A stretch of 64,000 nucleotides of DNA, taken from the NCBI GenBank assembly GCA_027484085.1, contig JAIXQF010000004.1, forward strand, positions 836,162-900,161. The letters run 5' to 3'. The position numbers and the translations under genes are program-made. Each line of letters begins with the position of its first letter. Position 1 is the first letter of the stretch. The notes beneath the pieces are model-generated. The model saw nothing but the letters and a program-made list of their open reading frames with translations, made no database searches and was not told where the DNA came from. Of this stretch, positions 55,912-63,427 are shown in pieces. This DNA comes from Actinomycetales bacterium (lineage in GTDB: Bacteria > Actinomycetota > Actinomycetes > S36-B12 > UBA5976).

Positions 55912-56787
55912 ATGGATCTCAGTGGAGTTCACGTACCGTTGGTCACGCCGTTTGACAGCAATGGCGTGGTTGATACCAAGTCAATCGCTCACATAGCTGA
56001 AGTAATGATCGCCAATGGCATCTCCGGAATTGTTGCGGCCGGTACAACTGGCGAAGCATACGCGCTAAATTTTGAAGAGCGTCAAACTGTCATCGACACC
56101 ATTGTTAAGCAAGTTCATGGCAGAGTCCCCGTACTCGCAGGCGTAGGTGGCATGTCAACTAAAGAAGCCATCAAGCAAGCTCAATTAGCACTTGAACTAA
56201 AGTGCGATGGCTTAATGGTTGCAGCTCCGGCATACGTTTTACCAACCCCAACTGAATTGGCTCAGCATGTAACCGTAGTTCTTGCAGCAGCAAACCTGCC
56301 AACAGTTCTTTATGACTACCCAGCACGAACAGGTGTTCCATTTGACCAAGAGACTCTGGATTTACTTGCAGACAACCCATTTGTGATTGGCATAAAGGAA
56401 GCATCGGGGGATTTAACTCGAATTCCAATGCTTAATGATCGCTATGCAGGCCGAATTGAAATCGTTTGTGGCGCCGATGCAGATAGTCCATCATTCTTCA
56501 ATGCCGGAGCGACAAGCTGGATTGGTGGAATGGCAAACGCCCTACCTAAAGCTCACTTTGGAATTCTTGATCCTGGCACTCGGGCACAAGCGCACGCAGC
56601 GGTTCTGCCATTGTTAGAACACATTGAGTCTGGTCGATACATTGCGAAGACTAAGGCACTTATGGGTCTGCTTGGTGTCCCATGCTCTTCAACGAGAGGT
56701 CCATTAGCGGAATTAGAGCCGGCTGGCGTTTCTGAGCTGCAAGCACTTGTTGAACAAGCCGGTGAATGGGTTCCAAGTCTCGTCTAG
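55912..56787 (+). CDS. DapA/NanA-family lyase, probable dihydrodipicolinate synthase
   Basis: 291-residue TIM-barrel aldolase of the DHDPS/N-acetylneuraminate lyase superfamily. Features: GTTGEAYAL (Thr45-Thr46), YDYPARTG (active-site Tyr and the Arg that binds the keto-acid carboxylate in DHDPS) and the Schiff-base Lys in FVIGIKEASGD. Classical DHDPS reads YNVPGRTG, so YDYPARTG leaves the exact substrate open; I therefore give no gene symbol. AAGGAGAG sits 6 bases before ATG 55912. The longer frame runs antisense into trmB and is ignored. It is followed 4 bases later by ung. Confidence 0.88.
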   Translation: MDLSGVHVPLVTPFDSNGVVDTKSIAHIAEVMIANGISGIVAAGTTGEAYALNFEERQTVIDTIVKQVHGRVPVLAGVGGMSTKEAIKQAQLALELKCDGLMVAAPAYVLPTPTELAQHVTVVLAAANLPTVLYDYPARTGVPFDQETLDLLADNPFVIGIKEASGDLTRIPMLNDRYAGRIEIVCGADADSPSFFNAGATSWIGGMANALPKAHFGILDPGTRAQAHAAVLPLLEHIESGRYIAKTKALMGLLGVPCSSTRGPLAELEPAGVSELQALVEQAGEWVPSLV

Positions 56788-56791
56788 TCTT

Positions 56792-57457
56792 ATGTCCGCA
56801 ACTTTGTGGGATTCAATTCCTGAACCTTGGCTGGAATGTTTGGAAGATTGCCGATCAGTTGTTCACGAAATTGATGAAATGATTTCAGCCTGCGAAAAAT
56901 CAGGTACAGCCGTAGTTCCGACTCGAGATCAGATTTTCGCATCGCTTGCTGTTGCACCGCGCGAGGTAGCAGTTGTAATCATTGGGCAAGATCCTTATCC
57001 AACTAGTGGGCATGCGAATGGACTGGCCTTTGCCGTCTCCGAGAACACTTCGCCACTACCTGCTTCGCTCAAGAACATATTCAAGGAAGTGGCATCTGAC
57101 ACAGGAGCCGATTCAAAAGCGGATTCATCTCTCGTACATTGGGCTGACCAAGGAGTGTTGCTTTTGAATACCTCGTTAACCACTCAAGTCAATCTTCGCG
57201 CCGCGCACGCAAGTTGGCCATGGCATGAGATCGTCTCCTCTATCTTGAATCAAGTTGTAAAAATCAACCCGAAGGTTGCTGCGATTCTTTGGGGCAATCA
57301 TGCAAAGCAATTTGCTAACTTGTTCGATGCCGACTCTGTGATCTCATCCACGCACCCAAGTCCGTTGAGTGCCAATCGTGGCTTCTTTGGATCTAAGCCA
57401 TTTTCTAAGGTCAACGAGATTCTTGAAGCTAATCACAGGCCGGGGATTAGCTGGTGA
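56792..57457 (+). CDS. ung: Uracil-DNA glycosylase, family 1
   Basis: Removes uracil from DNA. The 221 residues have the catalytic water-activating motif IIGQDPYPTSGHANGLAFAV, LLLNTSLTTQ, AAILWGNHAKQF and the Leu-loop HPSPLSANRGFFG. ATG 56792 is chosen because the longer frame runs into the preceding gene. Its stop overlaps the next gene by 4 bases (GTGA). Confidence 0.96.
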   Translation: MSATLWDSIPEPWLECLEDCRSVVHEIDEMISACEKSGTAVVPTRDQIFASLAVAPREVAVVIIGQDPYPTSGHANGLAFAVSENTSPLPASLKNIFKEVASDTGADSKADSSLVHWADQGVLLLNTSLTTQVNLRAAHASWPWHEIVSSILNQVVKINPKVAAILWGNHAKQFANLFDADSVISSTHPSPLSANRGFFGSKPFSKVNEILEANHRPGISW

Positions 57458-58230
57458 AAAAGTATTACCCATTGCTTGCGATAGTCGCATTTTTCTGGCT
57501 CTTCGGTTCCTGCGGCAGTTCGGACACTAGCGAAATCGCAATACCTGGGTCATCAACTCCAAGTCAGTCTCAGACTTTCACTCCGAAACCATCACCAACT
57601 CCGTCCGAAGTTGCACCGACAGAATCAAAAACTCCGGCACCTTCGGAAAGTACTTCGCCATCCAAAGCACTGTCTGTTGCTCAGGCGTTACCGGTAAGGG
57701 GAAGAGCTTCGTCGAGCAATTACAGTCGTGACGCTTTTGGTTCCGCGTGGAAGGACGTGGATCGCAATGGGTGCGATACCCGTAATGACATTCTGCAGCG
57801 CGACTTCACGACTTCAGTCCTTAAACCTGGCACAGGTGACTGCAAGGTCATTGGTGGCACCTGGATAGACCCGTACTCAAACGAGAGTTACACCTTTACC
57901 GAGGCGCCAAGTGGAGCTCAAGTTGACCATGTGGTTTCGCTTAAGAATGCCTGGGAAATGGGTGCTGATATGTGGGACGACCAAATGCGCGTTGAGTACG
58001 CCAATGACCCATTGAATTTGCGAGTGACAATCGCATCATTGAATCAGCAAAAGAGTGATTCCAACGCCGCCTCTTGGTTGCCGCCGTATAAGCCAGGACG
58101 ATGTTCATTCATTGCAACTCAAGTTGCAGTCAAGGCAAAGTGGGGACTTTATGTGACGGCTGCCGAAAAGGAAGTTTTTGTTTCCATTTTGAGTAAGCCG
58201 GAATGTCAGAAAATTAATCTTCCTAAATAG
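57454..58230 (+). CDS. Secreted/lipoprotein HNH nuclease (DUF1524-type)
   Basis: 258-residue exported protein. The N-terminus KKYYPLLAIVAFFWLFGSC is a hydrophobic signal with a possible lipidation Cys20 (lipobox F-G-S-C is non-ideal). A Pro/Ser/Thr-rich spacer of about 50 residues follows, suited to spanning the cell wall. The C-terminal domain has the secreted HNH pattern GRASSSNYSRDAFGSAW, GGTWIDPYSNESYTF, QVDHVVSLKNAWEMGAD (metal-binding D-H and following N) and NQQKSDSNAASWLPP. Likely degrades extracellular DNA, for nutrients or defence; this is inference. Overlaps ung. Confidence 0.88.
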   Translation: MKKYYPLLAIVAFFWLFGSCGSSDTSEIAIPGSSTPSQSQTFTPKPSPTPSEVAPTESKTPAPSESTSPSKALSVAQALPVRGRASSSNYSRDAFGSAWKDVDRNGCDTRNDILQRDFTTSVLKPGTGDCKVIGGTWIDPYSNESYTFTEAPSGAQVDHVVSLKNAWEMGADMWDDQMRVEYANDPLNLRVTIASLNQQKSDSNAASWLPPYKPGRCSFIATQVAVKAKWGLYVTAAEKEVFVSILSKPECQKINLPK

Positions 58231-58250
58231 AAATTTAACCTCGAGTCAGG

Positions 58251-58256
58251 CAGAAT
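58251..58256 (+). promoter_or_regulatory. Possible -10 hexamer before the DinB-like gene
   Basis: CAGAAT, 6 bases, ATG 58263. One mismatch to TANNNT in the first base; spacing matches the leaderless class. Confidence 0.35.
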
Positions 58257-58262
58257 TGGCTC

Positions 58263-58727
58263 ATGCCTAATCCGCCCGCCGTTCTCATGGTTGAACTCGT
58301 GATGTCAATTGATCGCATGATTCAATCGGCGCAATCTGCTAAACAGGCGCAGAGCCACTTGCAGATTCCGGGTGAATGGCCCGCGCAAGTTGTACTAGGG
58401 CACGTTTCGCAGGTTGATGAACAAGTTTGGGTGCCTCGGATCGTTCAAATGTGCCAAGCGTTGGCTGATGGGGCGCAACCTCCATCATTCCCATGGTGGG
58501 AGCCCGATGCTGATGCCACATTCGCAAGGTTTAGTGAGATGAGTCTTGAGGAGGCATCCGCTCAAGCGATGTCTGCTCGAACCGCATTGTTAACTTTGGT
58601 CAAGGACCTAACGCCAGAGCAATGGGGCGCATCAGCAGTTCATGAAACATTTGGAACAATCGACATTGCCGGCCTGATCATTCAGATTTTGACTCATGAT
58701 GAGGAACATCGGGCTAGTTTGGTTTAA
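58263..58727 (+). CDS. DinB/mycothiol-dependent-type four-helix protein
   Basis: 154 residues, predicted four-helix bundle of the DinB/MDMPI superfamily. The metal-binding triad is suggested by His in LGHVSQVDEQVW and the pair in LTHDEEHRASL near the C-terminus. Such proteins often use mycothiol or bacillithiol as co-substrate in actinobacteria; no reaction can be assigned. It lies alone between the nuclease and lemA genes. Confidence 0.75.
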   Translation: MPNPPAVLMVELVMSIDRMIQSAQSAKQAQSHLQIPGEWPAQVVLGHVSQVDEQVWVPRIVQMCQALADGAQPPSFPWWEPDADATFARFSEMSLEEASAQAMSARTALLTLVKDLTPEQWGASAVHETFGTIDIAGLIIQILTHDEEHRASLV

Positions 58728-58780
58728 AAGCTTCCTCTGGAAGTGCTAAATTCGCCCCGAAATCAGGTTTGCTTCTTGAG

Positions 58781-58799
58781 TCAACGGGTAACCTAGTCC
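58781..58799 (+). promoter_or_regulatory. lemA promoter -10 region, shared with cmk
   Basis: TCAACGGGTAACCTAGTCC, with TAACCT at 58789-58794 ending 6 bases before ATG 58801. It matches the cmk promoter region (3470-3488) at 17 of 19 positions. Confidence 0.58.
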
Positions 58800-58800
58800 C

Positions 58801-59358
58801 ATGACTGCTCTTTATGTAATTCTCGCCATCGTTGCGCTTATTATCGTTATCGGAATCATCCAGTACAACAAGTTAGTTCGACTAAATGTTGCTGTCGATG
58901 AAGGATTCGCCCAGATTGAAGTTCAGCTTCAACGTCGAGGCGACTTGATTCCTAATCTTGTAGAGACTGTTAAGGGCTACGCCTCACACGAGAAGGAAAC
59001 CTTTGAAAAGGTAGTTCAGGCTCGCGCTCAAGCTACCGCTGCGCAAGGTGTGGCAGCAGTTGCTGAGGCTGATGGCATGTTAACTCAGGCCCTGCGAGGT
59101 TTGTTAGCAGTTGCTGAGGCCTACCCAGACCTTAAGGCATCTGCAAACTTCCTCTCATTGCAAGAAGAACTATCTGGCACGGAAAACAAGGTCGGCTTTG
59201 CGCGCCAGTATTACAACGATGCAGTTCGGGCTTTGAATGAATCCATTGTTTCAATCCCAGGCAAATTCTTCGCTGGACCGGCAAATGTCGTAGAACGCGA
59301 TTTCTATGTTGTGGATGACCCAGGCAAGCGGGTTGTACCAAACGTTTCCTTCAACTAG
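58801..59358 (+). CDS. lemA: LemA family membrane-anchored protein
   Basis: 185 residues with one N-terminal membrane helix (ALYVILAIVALIIVIGIIQY) followed by the LemA helical domain: NKLVRLNVAVDEGFAQIEVQLQRRGDLIPNLVETVKGY, HEKETFEKVVQARA and GFARQYYNDAVRALNESI, ending FYVVDDPGKRVVPNVSF. Biochemical role is uncertain. The lemA-htpX pairing (33-base gap) is widespread and suggests a membrane-quality-control unit. Confidence 0.93.
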   Translation: MTALYVILAIVALIIVIGIIQYNKLVRLNVAVDEGFAQIEVQLQRRGDLIPNLVETVKGYASHEKETFEKVVQARAQATAAQGVAAVAEADGMLTQALRGLLAVAEAYPDLKASANFLSLQEELSGTENKVGFARQYYNDAVRALNESIVSIPGKFFAGPANVVERDFYVVDDPGKRVVPNVSFN

Positions 59359-59391
59359 TTAATTCATCCGCTTCCTAGTTAAAGGAACCTC

Positions 59392-60312
59392 TTGTCTAAC
59401 TTCCGGGCGCAGCAAAAGAGCAACAAGCGCAAGACTTACCTGCTCCTTGGAGTGATGGGAAGTCTTACCGCATTTGTGATTTATGCATTTGCGCTATACC
59501 TGGGCTATACCAGCGTGGGATTGATACCCATCGCTGTAGGAATCTCGATGATAGGTGTCTGGGGTTCTTACTATTCATCGGACAAGATTGTTCTAACAAT
59601 GACTGGCGCCAAGGTCATCGACCATGACACTGCGCCGCAATTGTTCAATTTGGTTCACGAAATCACGATTGCGTCCGGATTGCCAATGCCAAAAGTCGCC
59701 ATCGTTGAAGATGAGGCGCCAAATGCCTTTGCAACTGGTCGGGATCCTCAACACGCCGTGATCGCCTTCACAACTGGGATCTTAAAAGTTATGGACCGAG
59801 AACAGTTGCAGGGTGTAGCTGCTCACGAATTAGCACACGTCGCAAACAGAGACACATTAGTTTCGGCTGTTGCTGCAACAACCGCAGGAGCAATTGCCTT
59901 GATGAGCGATTTTCTCCTTCGGATCACGATGTTCGGTGGCTCGCGACGGGATAACAACGGGGGATCAAACCCACTTGTTTTGGTGGCTGCCTTAGTCGCG
60001 GCACTGTTAGCGCCACTTGCTGCAGTCTTGCTAAAGGCTGCTATCTCGCGAAAGCGCGAAGCACTAGCCGACGCTACCGCCGTTGCGTTCACCAGAAATC
60101 CAACAGGATTACGACGGGCATTAGAAACTCTGGCGGCCGACAGCACGGTGGTTCATCAGAAATCAAATGCGGTTGCACATCTTTGGATCGAATCGCCACT
60201 GGATAACAACATCGCTTCCAAGCTATTTGCTACCCACCCGGCCATCGAAGATCGTATCTCCAGCCTGCGAGCCCTCGAAAAGAGCGGACCGACTTCAACT
60301 GAGTCGCCCTAG
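59392..60312 (+). CDS. htpX: HtpX-family membrane zinc metalloprotease
   Basis: Membrane-bound M48 protease for quality control of membrane proteins. The 306 residues show two N-terminal helices (YLLLGVMGSLTAFVIYAFALYL and GLIPIAVGISMIGVWG), the zinc motif VAAHELAHVANRDTLVSAV (HExxH), a further pair of helices and the third ligand region SRKREALADATAVAF. The start TTG 59392 follows AAAGGAAC, a good ribosome site, and no in-frame ATG gives the basic N-terminus. Downstream 83 bases contain a short A/T palindrome (near 60320) but no firm terminator. Confidence 0.93.
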   Translation: MSNFRAQQKSNKRKTYLLLGVMGSLTAFVIYAFALYLGYTSVGLIPIAVGISMIGVWGSYYSSDKIVLTMTGAKVIDHDTAPQLFNLVHEITIASGLPMPKVAIVEDEAPNAFATGRDPQHAVIAFTTGILKVMDREQLQGVAAHELAHVANRDTLVSAVAATTAGAIALMSDFLLRITMFGGSRRDNNGGSNPLVLVAALVAALLAPLAAVLLKAAISRKREALADATAVAFTRNPTGLRRALETLAADSTVVHQKSNAVAHLWIESPLDNNIASKLFATHPAIEDRISSLRALEKSGPTSTESP

Positions 60313-60395
60313 CTATTTAACTAAATTAGTTTTCTAGATCTCCTGACACTTACTCCAGGACGTGTAATCCTTATCTAAATTCAATTGGAGGGAAA

Positions 60396-60782
60396 ATGGC
60401 TCACACCGGCATTGAAAGTCCTTACACCTGGGATAGCCCGTTTCATTACTCGCAAGCAACTGTCCACAATGGGGTTGTTTATGTTTCGGGTCAGGCAGCG
60501 TTGGGCGCCGATGGCTCCATAGTTGGTGAGAATGATTTTGCGGCCCAAGCCCACCAAGTTTTTGCCAACCTTAAGACCGTACTTGCAAGTGCCGGCAGCG
60601 ATCTGTCCAAAGTGTTTAAAGTAAACATCTACATGACCGACATGAGCAACTTTCCAACAATCATCGAATGCCGAGAAAAGTACTTTACAAAGCCATATCC
60701 AGCTGACACAACTGTAGAAGTAACCGCATTGGCAATTCCAGGGTTACTTCTTGAGATTGACGTTATCGCGTCGATTGATTGA
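60396..60782 (+). CDS. ridA: RidA family enamine/imine deaminase
   Basis: 128-residue RidA/YjgF/UK114 protein that hydrolyses reactive enamines such as 2-aminoacrylate. Features: YSQATVHNGVVYVSGQAALGADG, the helix AHQVFANLKTVLASAGSDLSKVFKVNIYMTDMSNF (conserved NIYMTD), and the anion-binding region TTVEVTALAIPG. In RidA the catalytic Arg sits just before the last motif; here the aligned stretch is PYPADTTVEVTAL, so the canonical Arg may be absent, and this may be a non-RidA subgroup member. GGAGGG lies 5 bases before the ATG. Confidence 0.88.
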   Translation: MAHTGIESPYTWDSPFHYSQATVHNGVVYVSGQAALGADGSIVGENDFAAQAHQVFANLKTVLASAGSDLSKVFKVNIYMTDMSNFPTIIECREKYFTKPYPADTTVEVTALAIPGLLLEIDVIASID

Positions 60783-60786
60783 GCGG

Positions 60787-61680
60787 TTAACCTACTAAGT
60801 CTTCATCTGTAGTGTTTGGCCTGGTAGCGCCTGTGTTAGTGGCGCATGACTTACACAAAAGGAATTGCACCCGGCTCCCGTCATGATGGCGGTTATAAAA
60901 GTCTTTTGCTGGCGTTCCACAGTCGTCACAAGTCCCTATGACCTTGGTGTGATCAGAGAATTCCATGCTCATTCGATTGTCAAAGATGTACAACGAACCG
61001 TCCCATAGTCCGTCGTCACCAAATTGCTCACCGTATCGGACTATGCCACCTTGAATTTGATAGACCTCTTCGAAGCCACGATTTTTCATCACTGCGGAAA
61101 GCACTTCGCACCTGATACCTCCGGTGCAATAAGTGACGATTGGTTTGTCTTTAAGATGATCGTACTTTCCGGATTCGAATTCAGATACAAAATCACGTGT
61201 GGTCTCGACATCGGGCACAATCGCATTACGAAACTTGCCAACCCGAGCTTCGTAAGCATTTCGTCCATCAAAAAAGACAACTTCATCGCCCCGAGCTGCC
61301 ACCAAGTCATGAACTTCATTCGGAGTTAAGTGGATGCCACCGCCAACGATGCCATTCTCGTCGACTTTAAGCTCGTTAGGCGCACCAAATGAAACTACTT
61401 CGTCACGAGCTCGAACGGTTAACTTCGGAAAGTCTTTGCCAGTTCCGTCCGACCACTTGAAATCTATTTTCTTAAATCCAGGATATGCCTTGGTTTTTCG
61501 GATGTAGCGCTTTAACGCGTTGATGTCTCCACCGAGAGTTCCGTTGATCCCGTGCTCAGAAATAATGATTCGACCGGTTAGCCCAAGTGACTCACATAAG
61601 TCGTATTGCCAGAGCCTAAGTGCGATCGGATCCGCCACTGGTGCAAAGCCGTAGTAGAGGATGACTTTAGGAATGGCCAT
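60787..61680 (-). CDS. trhO: Rhodanese-type tRNA uridine(34) hydroxylase
   Basis: TrhO family enzyme that adds the 5-hydroxyl to U34 of tRNAs (ho5U). The 297 residues show the N-terminal acylphosphatase-like domain ([18 protein letters not shown]), the rhodanese domain with [15 protein letters not shown] and the active-site Cys loop [26 protein letters not shown], and a C-terminal Cys-rich part [13 protein letters not shown]...LCKSC. ATG 61680 has GAGGTG 5 bases upstream on the minus strand; the longer frame runs through the tRNA and is rejected. It follows tRNA-Leu by 42 bases on the same strand. Confidence 0.93.
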   Translation of the reverse strand: MAIPKVILYYGFAPVADPIALRLWQYDLCESLGLTGRIIISEHGINGTLGGDINALKRYIRKTKAYPGFKKIDFKWSDGTGKDFPKLTVRARDEVVSFGAPNELKVDENGIVGGGIHLTPNEVHDLVAARGDEVVFFDGRNAYEARVGKFRNAIVPDVETTRDFVSEFESGKYDHLKDKPIVTYCTGGIRCEVLSAVMKNRGFEEVYQIQGGIVRYGEQFGDDGLWDGSLYIFDNRMSMEFSDHTKVIGTCDDCGTPAKDFYNRHHDGSRVQFLLCKSCATNTGATRPNTTDEDLVG

Positions 61681-61722
61681 AGTCACCTCACTTGAATTGC
61701 TGCGCCGAATCGCAGTGTTTTG

Positions 61723-61806
61723 TGTCCGAGGGGGGACTTGAACCCCCATCCCCGTGAAGGGACTAGCACCTCAAGCTAGCGCGTCTGCCTATTCCGCCAC
61801 TCGGAC
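61723..61806 (-). tRNA. tRNA-Leu (anticodon GAG)
   Basis: 84-base class II tRNA. The acceptor stem GTCCGAG (5' at 61806) pairs with CTCGGAC (61724-61730), and the discriminator is A at 61723. The D-arm starts TGGCGGAATAGGCAGACGC, the anticodon arm CTAGC-TTGAGGT-GCTAG has GAG at 61770-61772. A variable arm TCCCTTCACGGGGA and the T-arm GGGGG-TTCAAGT-CCCCC follow. After A73 comes CAC, so CCA is not encoded. It reads CUC/CUU codons. Confidence 0.97.
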
Positions 61807-61831
61807 TGGTGTGCTGGAAGCCAGCCTCGTA

Positions 61832-61861
61832 AGAATACCTGCAAATCACTATTGGGCTCAA
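61832..61861 (-). promoter_or_regulatory. Candidate tRNA-Leu promoter
   Basis: Minus strand TTGAGC (61861-61856), 18-base spacer, TATTCT (61837-61832). This predicts a transcript starting near 61825, about 18 bases before the tRNA, and able to run on into trhO. Confidence 0.45.
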
Positions 61862-61906
61862 ATGGTCCATACCCTGCAAGCAATGAATACATTCATGCGC
61901 CAGACT

Positions 61907-63232
61907 ATGAGTATGTCAATTGAGCCACTTGCAGATGTAGATTCCGAGGTTGTTGAGATTGTTCGCGACCTAATCCAGATCGATACCTCCAACTACGGAG
62001 ACGGCAGTGGTCCTGGGGAGGCTCTCGCCGCTGAGTACGTGGAAGCCAAGCTTAAAGAAGTTGGTATTGAGTGTGAACGCTATGAGACCACAAGCGGTAA
62101 GCGACAAGGCGTTAATGCCCGAATTGAAGGTAAGGACCCCAGCAAACCTGCACTGTTGATTCACGGGCACTTAGACGTTGTTCCTGCCGAAGCAAAAGAC
62201 TGGACCTATCATCCATTTGCGGCCGAAGTTCATGATGGCATGATCTGGGGTCGGGGAGCCGTTGATATGAAAGATGGCGACGGCATGATTTTGGCATTGG
62301 CTAGATCCTGGGCCCGCAATGGTGTGCAACCAGATAGAACAATTGTTTTTGACTGGCTGCCTGATGAGGAAGCTGGAAGTGAGCATGGTTCTGGCTGGCT
62401 TGTTGCTAATCGCCCTGATCTTTATCGAGGCGTCACTCAAGCGGTAGGTGAGGTGGGCGGTTTCTCGCTAACGCTTCGTGAGGATGTGCGTCTCTATCTA
62501 GTTCAGACCGCTGAAAAGGGTATTAGGTGGATGAAGCTAAAGGCCGAAGGAACTGCTGGACATGGATCTTTCCTTAACAACGACAATGCAGTTACGAAGT
62601 TGGCAGAAGCAGTTGCGGCCGTTGGCAATCACAAATTTGATTTGGCTTTGACACCAACTGTCAGGGATTTCATTAAGGCAGTCTCTGATGCTCTTGGTAT
62701 GGAACTAAGTGCTGACGATCCAGAAGAACTACTTGCACAACTTGGACCAATAGCGCGCATCATCGGCGCCACGCTTTCCAATACAGCTAACCCAACAATG
62801 CTCAACGCGGGCTATAAGCACAATGTAATTCCTGGCGCAGCTGAAGCAATGATTGATGGCCGATTCTTACCTGGGTTTGAAGACGAACTGATCAAGGATA
62901 TCGAAAATCTGCTACCTCCAGGTGTCGTACTTGAAGACGTTGTGAACGGTATCGCGCTAGAAGCACCATTCGAGGGTCCACTTATCGAAGCCATGGGCAC
63001 AGCTATTCGAGCGGAAGATCCATTTGGCACCCCGGTTCCTTATACGGTCAGTGGTGGCACCGATGCGAAGGCGTTCAGCACGCTTGGTATTACCTGTTAT
63101 GGATTCTTGCCGTTACTACTGCCACCTGAATTAGATTTCAGTGCAATGTTCCACGGTGTTGACGAGCGGGTTCCTACAAGCGGTTTGGAATTTGGAGCCC
63201 GTGTTATGGATCGGTTTGTCCGAAGCCTTTAA
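61907..63232 (+). CDS. M20 family peptidase / carboxypeptidase-like
   Basis: 441-residue zinc-dependent M20 (DapE/ArgE/carnosinase-like) hydrolase. Motifs: VEIVRDLIQIDTSNYGDGSGPGEALAAEYV, the metal ligand His in LIHGHLDVVPAE, GRGAVDMKDGDGMI (bridging Asp), the catalytic and ligand Glu pair in LPDEEAGSEHGSGWL and a final His in MFHGVDERVP. Start is uncertain: in-frame ATGs at 61862, 61883, 61895, 61907 and 61913 all lack ribosome sites. Homologues begin just before EIVRDLIQIDT, favouring 61907 or 61913. The frame upstream crosses the tRNA and is not coding. Confidence 0.88.
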   Translation: MSMSIEPLADVDSEVVEIVRDLIQIDTSNYGDGSGPGEALAAEYVEAKLKEVGIECERYETTSGKRQGVNARIEGKDPSKPALLIHGHLDVVPAEAKDWTYHPFAAEVHDGMIWGRGAVDMKDGDGMILALARSWARNGVQPDRTIVFDWLPDEEAGSEHGSGWLVANRPDLYRGVTQAVGEVGGFSLTLREDVRLYLVQTAEKGIRWMKLKAEGTAGHGSFLNNDNAVTKLAEAVAAVGNHKFDLALTPTVRDFIKAVSDALGMELSADDPEELLAQLGPIARIIGATLSNTANPTMLNAGYKHNVIPGAAEAMIDGRFLPGFEDELIKDIENLLPPGVVLEDVVNGIALEAPFEGPLIEAMGTAIRAEDPFGTPVPYTVSGGTDAKAFSTLGITCYGFLPLLLPPELDFSAMFHGVDERVPTSGLEFGARVMDRFVRSL

Positions 63233-63238
63233 CGGAAA

Positions 63239-63427
63239 CTACGCAGTGCGTTGCAAGTGGTAAATCTTACGGCGGAGGCGAACATATCGACTGCCATCTT
63301 GATAAACCCGTACTCGTTCAAGTTCCCAGCGATCGACTTCCGCCATTGCCGTTAGGTATGACTTTACGTCGGAGCGTTTTGTGGCTCGATGAAAGTTGAT
63401 TTCGCGAAACTCCCAAACGGCACTCAT
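63239..63427 (-). CDS. DUF5703 small protein
   Basis: 62 residues, WEFREINFHRATKRSDVKSYLTAMAEVDRWELERVRVYQDGSRYVRLRRKI, matching a small actinobacterial family (DUF5703) of unknown function. ATG 63427 overlaps the aldo/keto reductase stop (ATGA), so translation is coupled. It is convergent with the M20 gene at a 6-base gap; this trio recurs in actinobacterial genomes as I recall it. Confidence 0.82.
   Translation of the reverse strand: MSAVWEFREINFHRATKRSDVKSYLTAMAEVDRWELERVRVYQDGSRYVRLRRKIYHLQRTA

Noticed and set aside
60316-60336. Terminator after htpX
   Set aside because: Short A/T palindrome AACTAA-A-TTAGTT has low stability and only a short T-run.
61681-61749. Longer TrhO frame into the tRNA
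   Set aside because: ATG 61680 has a good ribosome site and standard N-terminus; the extension crosses the tRNA 3' end.
61754-61906. N-terminal extension of the M20 peptidase frame
   Set aside because: The first about 53 bases lie within the antisense of a well-formed tRNA-Leu; homologues start near DLIQIDTSNYGDG.
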